From Triplophysa rosa (Eukaryota > Chordata > Actinopteri > Cypriniformes > Nemacheilidae): a stretch of 64,000 bases of DNA. Below are positions 37,675-49,200 of the stretch, piece after piece (the first letter of the stretch is position 1; every line of letters begins with the position of its first letter). Under the pieces are notes generated by a model. The model was not told where the DNA came from. It made no database searches and saw only the letters and a list, made by a program, of their open reading frames with translations. The position numbers and the translations under genes are program-made. The stretch is taken from assembly GCF_024868665.1 (NCBI RefSeq), contig NC_079891.1, positions 31,657,592 through 31,721,591 of the forward strand. The letters run 5' to 3'.

Positions 37675-40600
37675 AGGCTTACCTAAGCTCACACAAACGT
37701 ATATTTATATCTTACGTTCGGTCTCCCAAAATATTTTGTTGGCCATCACGTCGCTCTTCTCTCGCACATCAGTGTCTCTCTGCCACAAATCGTCAGTTTG
37801 CTGTGAGAGGATTGTTTCCGTCACGTTTATTTGCTCCCAAAATACTTTGTGAAAACCATGGATTGGCATTGTCAAGCTTTGTTAGGCATTTGGCTATAAT
37901 GCAAAACGTACTGTCACTATGCGGTTTAACACGTGGTGACGCTAATGTTCTTCTGTACATTGTCTTATTCTTATGCAAGTGCTCAGCTTTACCCTGTAAG
38001 ACACAGAAATGGTAAAATTGCCATTTTAAACGATACCTGGCAATATGAAGGTCATTGGAGGCTCCTTGGAGAGAAGAAGAGGTGTTGTTTCTGTGTAGCG
38101 TTTCTTTCCTTCGGCTTGGCTTTCGATTGACGTAACGAAATCGTGGGGATAACCTTAACATGAAAGCGCTCTAAGATTGACTATAAAAGCTGACTGTGCT
38201 TTACCCTGCGTGTTTGATCTATGGAGCAAGCGTACATCATCACCCCAGTTTGTTCATTTAAAAGACTGGAAAGAACGACCACATTAAAGCGCTCATGGAA
38301 AGTCTGTAGTAATGGTTCGTTTCGAGGTGCGAGGAATCCCCTAGCGTGACGGGAAAGGGTTAACGCTGACCTAGATTTTGCAGCAACAGTGAGTGGCAGA
38401 TGACATCACCGCTGTAATTATAGTTCAGACCCGCCCCTGAGGCTGCTCACATGATTTGATATTTGTGTGTATGTATATCTGAACGTGCGCTTGAGGGGAG
38501 ATGGTTAGTGAGTGTTTAAAGCTAAAAAAGCGAAAAGCAGGATGTCGTTTGTTTTTATTTCCATCGGTGCACTTGAAATGATGCCGCTGCTTGTGGATTT
38601 GTCATAGAAATTATGACCCTAAAATGAATGAATGCATAGATTGGTTGTATCCTAGCGCTGCCACTGTGTGAAATAAACAGCAAGTGTGTTAGACAAAAAT
38701 TCTGTTCACTTTCGAGAAAGCTGGAGGGTAAAAATGTTAGCCCTGTTAATTATTTTTGTAAACTGACGCTTCAGCACGATACGTTTTCTGAAACCAAACA
38801 CAAGCTGCAGTCTAAGCTTATTGTTTGCATAACATCACATGGTCTGTTTTTTTTCTGTCTGTTCGCCTAGCCAAACGTTCCAAAGTCCATTGGACTGCTC
38901 GACAGTAACATTTTTAGTGAAATATACCATAAGTTTGTATAACATACAGGGACTAGCTTAGCGTAATTATTAATTTTATTGCAATGATACTTGCGAAGTG
39001 TTTTACTTCCCAAAATTTAAAGATGCACTTTTTACAGATTTACACAGACTCTATATTATACAGTCTTTATAAATGTACTTTTTTGAATATTTAATTGCAA
39101 TACTATTTTAAAAAACCAAACACCTTTCCGAAAGTACAGTTTATACATAATCAGGTCATTCCTGTTCTGCTGTAGCTTTTGAACTCTGTAACTTGAAAAA
39201 AGAGCTAGACATACAATAGATGCTATTCATGGTGCATTGATAGTTCAGTCAAGATTGAAATGTGAAAATTTCTTTAAAAACTAGCATCAACATCATGTAC
39301 ATGTCATCCTGTTTTGTATTTAAATGGGCTAATAATACAAAATGGTTTGTGTATGAATGTTTGTAGAGATAGAAAGTATGTGTGCGTGTTTACATTGACT
39401 GTATTTACACAGGATGCCTTACAAAACAGGTTAAACATGTTCGTACACTGCGTATAAGTGACAGCTTATTGCTTAATGTTGGGTGGTTGGAAACTGATAC
39501 GATCTTCACAGCTAAGAGAAATGGTTGCAGCTTCTTGTTTCCATGGCAAGGAGGGCATTCTGATGAAACATTAATGTGCTGAACCATCATAAACGCACTT
39601 GAAATTGCGGTTGTGTGAAGATGCATTAAAGATAATACAAGAGCATGTGAAAAACGAATAGTAAATATGTCGCAGTTAGACATAGAAAGAAATTCATGGC
39701 GTAGCTTGTTTTGGCCAAATGCACATTTGGATCTCCTTTTCAGCTTTGGCCTTCATGCTTTTTATATCCAAGTCTGTTGTTTTTGTAGAGATAAACACAC
39801 ATGCTCGTCCTTCACGGTGGCTTGTGGCTTTGCCACTCCTGTGGAATGGATGACTGCATTACTGCAGTTAATGAAAAATGAATGGACAGGACGTACCGTG
39901 GCACATCAGCTCAATAAAGGCGTGTTATCTCTCTTTTCATCTTATCCCTGACCCACGATGAATGTCATTTCTACCTTGGATGGTCTTTCATCCTGCACAC
40001 ACTTATTCCTCTGGCGAATGGGCAGCTTTTTATTTCTTGCTCTACCTGTTGTACAGTATCATTTTATTTATGCATTACTAGAAGATTGGCCTTCACTCTG
40101 CAGCTCAGACGTTTTGGTCTGTTGAGGCAAAGCAGTGGTGCATTTGCATGGCAAATGTACAGTGCATCCGGAAAGTATTCACAGCGCTTCACTTTTTCCA
40201 CATTTTGTTATGTTACAGCCTTATTCCAAAATGGATTAAATTCATTATTTTCCTCAAAATTCTACAAACAATACCCCATAATGACAACGTGAAAGAAGTT
40301 TGTTTGAAATCTTTGCAAATTTATTAAAAATAAAAACGAAAAAAGCACATGTACATAAGTATTCACAGCCTTTGCTCAATACTTTGTTGAAGCACCTTTA
40401 GGCTGTAATTGGTGCCAGTCTTTTTGAGTATGATGCTACAAGCTTGTCACACCTATTTTTGGGCAGTTTCTCCCATTCTTCTTTGCAGGACCTCTCAAGC
40501 TCCATCAGGTTGGATGGCGAGCGTCGGTGCACAGCCATTTTCAGATCTCTCCAGAGATGTTCAATCGGGTTCAAGTCTGGGCTCTGGCTGGGCCACTCAA

Positions 40601-42417
40601 GGACATTCACAGAGTTGTCCTGTAGCCACTCCTTTGTTATCTTGGCTGTGTGCTTGGGGTCATTGTCCTGTTGGAAGATGAACCTTTGCCCCAGTCTGAG
40701 GGCCAGAGCGCTTTGTAGCAGGTTTTCATCGAGGATGTCTCTGTACATTGCTGCATTCATCTTTCCCTCGATCCTGACTAGTCTCCTAGTTCCTGCCGCT
40801 GAAAAACATCCCCACAGCATGATGCTGCCACCACCATGCTTCACTGTAGGGATGGTATCGGCCAGGTGGTGAGAGGTGCCTGGTTTCCTCCAGACATGAC
40901 GCTTGCCATTCAGGCCAAAGAGTTAAATCTTTGTTTCATCATACCAGAGAATTTTGTTTCTCATGGTCTGAGAGTCCTTCAGGTGCCTTTTGGCAAACTC
41001 CAGGCGGGCTGTCATGTGCCTTTTACTGAGGAGTGGCTTCCGTCTGGCCACTCTGCCATACAGGCCTGATTGGTGGAGTGCTGCAGAGATGGTTGTTCTT
41101 CTGGAAGGTTCTCCTCTCTCCACAGAGACATGCTGGAGCTCTGTCAGAGTGACCATTGGGTTCTTGGTCACCTCCCTGACTAAGGCCCTTCTCCCCCGAT
41201 TGCTCAGTTTGGCCGGGTGGCCAGCTCTAGGAAGAGTCCTGGTGGTTCCAAACTTCTTCCATTTATGGATGATAGAGGCCACTGTGCTCATTGGGACCTT
41301 CAATGCTGCAGAAATTTTTCTGTACCCTTCCCCAGATCTGTGCCTCGATACAATCCTTTCTCAGAGGTCTACAGACAATTCCTTGGGCTTGGTTTGTGCT
41401 CTGACATGCACTGTTAACTGTGGGACCTTATATAGACAGGTGTGTGCCTTTCCAAATCATGTCCAATCAACTGAATTTACCACAGGTGGACTCCAATCAA
41501 GTTGTAGAAACATCTTAAGGAAGATCAGTGGAAACAGGATGCACCTGAGCTCAATTTTGAGTGTCATGGCAAAGGCTGTGAATACTTATGTACATGTGCT
41601 TTTTTGTTTTTTATTTTTAATAAATTTGCAAAGATTTCAAACAAACTTCTTTCACATTGTCATTATGGGGTATTGCTTGTAGAATTTTGAGGAAAATAAT
41701 GAATTTAATCCATTTTGTAATAAGGCTGTAACATAACAAAATGTGGAAAAAGTGAAGTGCTGTGAATACTTTCCGGATGCACTGTATATGAAAGAAAGGT
41801 TGAGACAAAACAGGACATGCAATGCTGCAGTGCACTTAGTAAGGTTTTCTAAGAGGTACTGGCCCTTTAAATGCAGCTACGCCTGACTTGAACATATGGG
41901 GAGCTAATCTTAGCCTGGCAATGAGCCACCGTGCAGGGCTGGAGAGAGTGTATTCTCATTTTGGACTTCTTTTGTCATAGAACTTTGCCAGAATGAGGTT
42001 TTATGATTGGGATGCTTAACATTTAAAATGTACGTTCAAAGCCGATGCTTCAGTGGTTTATTTGAAAGCCAAATGAAATTAACCTATCCTGGCTTATGTA
42101 TCAGGTTTCCTCTGCGTGATGTTGTCCATCTATCTACTTCACCGCAATTGTCTTTCCAATTCTGTCTGTCCTTCTTCTCTTTCAAGCTTTTGTCTTCTGC
42201 CATTCTGCTATTTTCTGCTTTTCCTGGCTCTCGAATCCCCTGTTCATCGAATTTCACCTGTTTTTTTCCTCTCCTCCAAAACTTCTTGCACAAAGACCAC
42301 TCTTCAGTCCATGCTCCGTCCCATACCGCCTCCTTTCCCACCATCTTATTGAGTGATGAGGGTCGCTCCTCCCTTCCCCCACTTTCCTTATGTCTGTTCT
42401 GCTTTGCTTCTCTCTCA

Positions 42418-42448
<31 letters not shown>

Positions 42449-45400
42449 CTTCTCTCTGTCTGTCTGTCTGTCTCTCCCTTTCTCTTTGTGGGGTGAAATG
42501 AGGAGGGGGTGTTCATTTGGGGTGTGCTTACTGACTTGCATGTGCCATGTGTCGGGCACAATGAATTATGACACACATTTACATCCATTCTACATCTCCC
42601 CACCATACCCCAAAGAAAGAAGCATCAGGTCAGGGATTGCCTAGAATTGGGTTTACACAAAACAAATTGAGTAATAGAAAAACTAGAACATGGGAGGAAA
42701 GTGTTGAGGGGGTGAGAACAATAGAAAGATATGAAGAAAGGAAATTACAAAAATAACACTATGGGAATTACCAAGCAGATGGGGAAATGGAATGGTTAGT
42801 ACAGACAGACTGACAAACAGAAGTGGGTATCTTGATCTTGAATGAATGTCTGGGGTATTCATGATCTGTCCCAGACGTAATGCACTCAATGACCCCTAAG
42901 CTGCATGCTCACGTGCAACGGTTTGCGTGTGCACTCGCTTGCAATCGTATGAAATTCTTAGAAAGCACCTTCACATTCCTCAAAGTTTTACTAATCGGTC
43001 ACCTATTTTATTCCACATGTTGTATTTGTGTATGTGAGAGTTTGTCCAATGCTGTAAACTGAAGGAAGCAGATTAATAAACAGGAAGGGTGTGTCTTTGT
43101 CTGTTGTTGTTGTGTGTGATATGAGAGAGGAAAACGTTTGGAAGGACTAGTTGCAGGAGACAAAAAGTTGTCTGTGTTTTGCTGTGTTCAGCTCTTCCAG
43201 TCATATTTTTAATATCCTTAAATTTGTGCATTTAGGAATACTAGCCAAACAGAACAGAAGAAAAGATCAATTAATTTCTCTCTTGATTTGATTCCAGTTT
43301 ATTCAGGTGCTTGTTCCCTGTGGATAAATTAATTACTCATGCTTCGGTTTTGTGTTTTAAATGTTAAAATTACTAATAAATAGCTGTGTACTGTAATAAT
43401 GTGTATACATTACACAATGATTTTGCACATTTCTGTGAATTCCAGCTTGTGGAATAAGTGTTCATGCTACTTTGTGTGTTTCCTATGGGTGTGAATGTGT
43501 GTTTCTATTTTGTTGTGGGTGGTTTTGTGTAGGAGAGCTGATTATTTTGTGATTGTGGGCATATTAGAGAGGTGTGATGATGAGCTACAGATGAGTCATA
43601 GACCGATGAACCAAAAGACAGAAAGTGATTATCATATGCTATGCTGTATCATCAGCATATAACGGTTAACATGTTACTCATCGTTTTTCTGAGAATCTCT
43701 GAATCTGAGAATTTTAAAAAGCATGGTTTTGAATCAGACATAGGCTTTTTCTGAATGTTGCTGGTAAGGAATATGAATGCCTTTGTTATGTGTTGCTGTT
43801 CTAAGAGTTCACAAATTCGTGTTTGATAAAAATGGCTTTGTTTTTGGGCAAATTAGGTTTTTGGCTAATTCATCAATCCTCGTTGTACGTTTACATTTAT
43901 ACATTTACCGAGACACACCTGAAGAGTGATAACTTGATAGAAAGAGCATTTAGAAATGACCTTTTTCTTTTGGGTCGTGTTGAAATGGCAAACCTTTCCA
44001 TGTATCATTATGGTCTTTCTGAGACCTGTGAAGTTTCACATCCCCAATGTCTCTTATGTTTTGATCAAATATCAACTGTCTTGTGACCAGTGTTGGGTGT
44101 AACTAGTTACTAAGTAATTAGTTACTGTAATTTAATAATTACTTTTCCCTTGAAAAAGTAAAGTAAGGGATTACTAAAAAAATTCTGTAATGTAATTAGG
44201 GGTCAAGCCCCTAAGGGGCGGAGAATGCATTGTGGTCACAAGTTATAAGCAATTATATTGAGCTCTTAATGTCTCATATCTGCTCTGCAGAAACTAATCA
44301 TCAGAAATGTCCACATGTATTTCCTTTTGTGCCCTTGTAGGGCTTGACCCCGCAATTGCTGCTTGCAGCTATATTTACAGTTACTTCTGATGTAATTAAA
44401 CTAGTGCTGTCAATCGATTAAAAAAATAATCGGATTAATCACACATTTTCTGTGATTAATCACGATTAATCGCACATAACAATAATATTTTAAAATATAC
44501 TTTTACATTTGAATAATTTCACATTTAATCTTCAAATTGATGTAGAAACAACATATTTCTTTAACAGCGTCATTTTATGAATGAAAGAAAATATTTTGAT
44601 AGTACTGTAACTGATGTCTCTATTAAATTGATTATTTTAACATTAATTATAGCCATTCAACAATATAATTGAGAGCTATCATGAAATATACAGAAATTGA
44701 AAGAAGTTCTTAAACACTTTACAGTCTTTAATGCTAAATTATAAATTAAATGCAGAAGAATTCTCATTAAAGCTACAAAATCACATTGATTTCTTCTTTT
44801 ATTTTGTTCTTTGATTAACATTAGTGACAGGAGTCACAGCAGCACGTTTAAGAACGCTGCCCCTTTAAGAGCTGTCTCAGTACGCAGATCTGACCGTCAC
44901 CGCACTCCCATTTTCACAACTCTTTGCATTCATTTAAGATTTTATTTTACACTTTGAAGTCTTGCTTAAGAAAATGCTAGACAAAACGGGCTTTCTGACA
45001 TAATCTTGTATGGTTTTATCCATTCAAGCACGAAAGAGAACTTAACACGGATGCGCTGTCTGACAGAGATTCACCGATGCAGCCTGTATACACCAGACTG
45101 GACCTCGCGTTGCGTTTTGCCACGTCCCACAGTTTAGAAGCTGTCTATCTTCATTGAACGCGTCAAAGCAACAGTTTCAAATCGCGCTTAAGTGGTTTAA
45201 AAGCCTGTACATGAATAAGAGCGTGATTACATAATGTAACGCTAGACAAAAAATGTCAAAACAAACGGATGCTGCGTTAATTGCGTTAAATATTTTTCAC
45301 GCGTTAATTTGAAAAAATTAATCGCATGCGTTAACGCGTTAACGTTGACAGCCCTAAATTAAACTAAATACTTTGTGTATTATATGTGTGTGCAATAGTG

Positions 45401-46248
45401 GAATTGACATAAAAATTCAAAGTCTAACTTTAAAATCTGTGCTTTAATGTATAATTCTCACATTTGTAATACTTTGGTCAGTTAATAAGAGTACTTTATG
45501 TAGTTTCATATTATTTATTTGAATGAATTAAAAGAGCTGTTTCATGTCTATCCTTGAATCACTTAACTCATCAAGGTTGATATAGGATATAGAAAGTAAT
45601 TAGTAATAAGTGATTAAATACTTTTTAGAGAGAGTAATTTGTACAGTAATCTATTTACACTATTGAATATGTAATTAGTAACTAGTAATTATTACTTTTT
45701 CAGAGTAACTTGCCCAACACTGCTTGTGACTGTGTATGTTTGTGGCTTGCTTGGTTGGGTTTTCTCCTATTTTAAAACACACAAGACAACTCTAGCATTT
45801 AGAGTAATGCAGAAGCAAGGGTCTTTTGTGCGGTTCCTCTTGGGAATCAAGATTTTCTTGTATAGTTTGTTGAACTGATAATATGGGCCAAGTATGTATT
45901 TACGTTGATGTTTCAGTTGGTGTCATTGAGGTTAACATGGAGATAACACGAGCAATATTTTTTTTCTTCAGCGCACCATTTCTTCATCTTTGTTAATGTT
46001 AGTTATTACAAACTGTTGATGGAACTCAACTCAACTCAACTCAACTCAACTCAACTTTATTTATATAGCGCTTTTACAATTTTCATTGTTACAAAGCAGC
46101 TGTACATGAGACACATTGACTACAAGCAAAACAATCAAAGTTGTACCTGCAAAAACAAGAAAAGGTTGAAAACACAGAAGACAGACACACCCACACACAA
46201 AACACTCCACACACACAACACGCACACACACCAACACACACAGACACA

Positions 46249-46283
<35 letters not shown>

Positions 46284-49200
46284 ACGTACACAGACAAGTA
46301 CGCACACACACACACGCTCAGTGAGAGCACACATTTAGGATAAAGGAGAGAGAAGCACAGGTCAAATATAACAGATAATAAATTCCTATATGCAATATTA
46401 ATTAAGTAAAACTTTAAGATTCTAAAGCAGCCCCCCCGGTCAGGCAGATAGTGCAAAAACAGTATGCAAACGGTGGCGAGGAACCCAAAACTCTAATCGA
46501 GAAAAAAAACCTCAGGAGAACCCAGGCCCAACCAGGGGATTCCAGTTCCCCTCTGGCAAAAGCTGCTGCCTCTGCACAAGCTCCAGAGAACTTGCACAAC
46601 AAGGCTAAATAAAATAAATAAACTTAATAATAAAATAAATTATAGTTTAAGATTATCATTAATAATCTAATAGCATTTGAAGTTTTGTGGTGAAGACATG
46701 TCAAGAGACCGCGTCCTTCTTTATCCAGCTCTATCATCTCAGCTCTTGTCAGGTCCCCACTTCCCATTCTCCGCTCTACCATCAGGTCAGGCCATGAACT
46801 GCATCCTGCTCGCTGTGGTAACCTTGGAACAATGAGACAAGACTGGCTGAGAGTAGAGTACTGTTCTGTACTCTTTGATGCAACAAGTACATCAGTTGTG
46901 TTTTTGGTTCCGGTTGATCTAACTAATGCAGCCTAAACCCTCTGAAGATTTATATTATGGAAGAGTAGTGTATGCAAGATTAAAAAGATGCGTCTTTAGT
47001 CTAGATTTAAACTGACAGAGTGTGTCTGCCTCCCGGACAGTGCAGGGAAGACTATTCCAAAGTTTAGGCGCTAGATAGGAAAAGGATCTACCACCTGCAC
47101 TTGATTTTGAAATTCTAGGTATTACCAACTGACAGGACGCCTGAGAGCGTAATGCACGTGAAGGACTGTAATACAAAAGGAGTTCATTCAAGTACTGAGG
47201 AGCTAAACCATGTAAGGCTTTATAGGTAATAAGCAAGATTTTAAAGTTAACGCGATGCTTTATAGGTAACCAGTGCAAGGTTGACAGAACCGGGCTAATA
47301 TGTTCATACTTTTTTGTACGTGTAAGAACTCGAGCTGCCGCGTTTTGGACCAATTGGAGTTTTTGTAATAAGCCTGCAGGGCAACCACCTAACAGTGCAT
47401 TACAGTAATCTAGTCTTGATGTCATGAATGCATGAATTAACTTCTCTGCATCTGAGATTGACAGCATATGACGTAGTTTAGATATATTCTTAAGATGGAA
47501 AAACGCAATTTTACAGGTGTTGGCGACGTGGCTCTCAAATGACAGATTACTATCGAATAGAACGCCAAGATTCTTTGCTGACGACGAGGGTTTTATGGAA
47601 CATCCGTCAATAGTTAAACAGTATTCTTGGTTGTTACTTATAGCAGTTTTCGGTCCAATAAGTAACACTTCCGTTTTGTCCGAGTTCAGTAATAAAAAGT
47701 TGTTACTCATCCAGTTTTTTAGAAGATCATTGTGCATTAACTAATGTTAACAGATACAACTTTTTGGTTTTGTAAATTTTTTTATTTCTTATCATTAATA
47801 TTAACTAGGGATGGGCATTTTTAATTTCGAGTACTGGACAGGTTTGAAAAACGAGCACTCAATTAATTTGGGGCGGGGCATTAGAGGGGGCGGGGCGTGT
47901 CCTTTATGGTGACAAAAGGATTTTAATTACAACACTGATACGAAAATTTATGTTGATAAAACTACGACAAGATTGAGTAAATAATTAAATCAACACTGTT
48001 AGATTATAAAACAATTCAATGTCAATGTTTTTGAAAATACAGTAAACATTTAAAAGAAATATCAGCATGAGGTAAGCATCATATCTGCCCTGTCACATTT
48101 CTGTCTGTCAGTGTCTGACGGTAAAGTCTCTTATGCTCGACTGACTTGTCTGTCTGATAGTCGTGGTCTCACTTTACATTTTGTGTCCAAATTATTTGGT
48201 GCGGAGCAGGGTGAGCGTTTTTAATACGTTCTTATGAACTTGAGCGCATGTTCACGTGGCTCCGTGAGCGGCCCGAATACAACACTATAACAGATATTCT
48301 GTGCCCCCTAGATGCAGCGCGAAGAGACGCAACAAAACGCCTTGTTTGGTTTCTTTTAGCCTTTTTCCACGTTGCATCGCGCCGCTTGCGTGCGGTGTAA
48401 ACAGAGTGTAAGATGATAACAAATCAAACTTTTAGTAGATTTGTATGTTTTGTATGCAGCTTGGCGCTGCACATTTTGCACTTGACTGTATTTTCGTCAA
48501 GTTTATCCTGCGTGTTTTCTATATGCCCTTCTGTGCTCCAGACTTGACTCTGGACCGCAAACTCTCGCAACGCAACCAATCAAATCTCACCCCAAATGTC
48601 AGCATAAGCAATCAGAAAGAAAGAAAATAATTTCGTTTAAAAATGTATTTGTAGACCAAAACGATCATCGTTTTCATCATCGATCGTCACTGTCGCGTCC
48701 AAGTACTTGAGCCCATCCCTAACATTAACTGAAATTAATAAAGTTGTTTATGATATACAGTATACATGACTATACATGTATATAACTATACATATATATT
48801 TGTTTATATATAATATGGATATTTGTGTTTGTTTTGCTTAAATAGTAGTTTATGTACTATGTAAGAGTTGTTTCTTTATGTTATGGTTTAGGACTTACTT
48901 TTAGACCTGTAGAATGTTTTTGTATTTTAGCATAAGACGTGACAGAACATTCTACATTTTTTACTTTCTGTGTTTCAACAAGTGGTGCAAACTATTCACC
49001 TGATAAATTACAGACGCTCAAGCGCCTTAGCAAGATTAGTACCCGTGTTCTTTTTGCTCTGTAATCTGCATTATGTCAGCTCCACATTTTTGTTCCTCAA
49101 AGGGTAGATGTGCCGTAGCTTATGACAGAAAGGGTGAGGTAACTACAGGGCATGAGAACTGCTGCGTCACGCTGGAAAGGAGCGAGGGAGTACATCTAAG

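Larger units (their letters stand above)
44088..45722. mobile_element. hAT-like element with nested insertions (outer)
   Basis: The outer ends are CAGTGTTGGGTGTAACTAGT on the left and the inverse-related AGAGTAACTTGCCCAACACTG on the right. The flanking 8-mers are identical, CTTGTGAC at 44080-44087 and 45723-45730, which indicates an 8-bp target duplication and the hAT superfamily. The element carries no transposase. Two younger repeats sit inside it (about 44198-44385 and 44402-45356), so the original element was only about half a kilobase. Confidence 0.88.

Noticed and set aside
37464..38015. Open frame of 183 codons with HTHTHT run
   Set aside because: Generated by the (CA)n microsatellite in an intron.
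46089..46456. Cys/Val-rich antisense frames
   Set aside because: They are translations of the CA-rich 3' UTR of the LINE.
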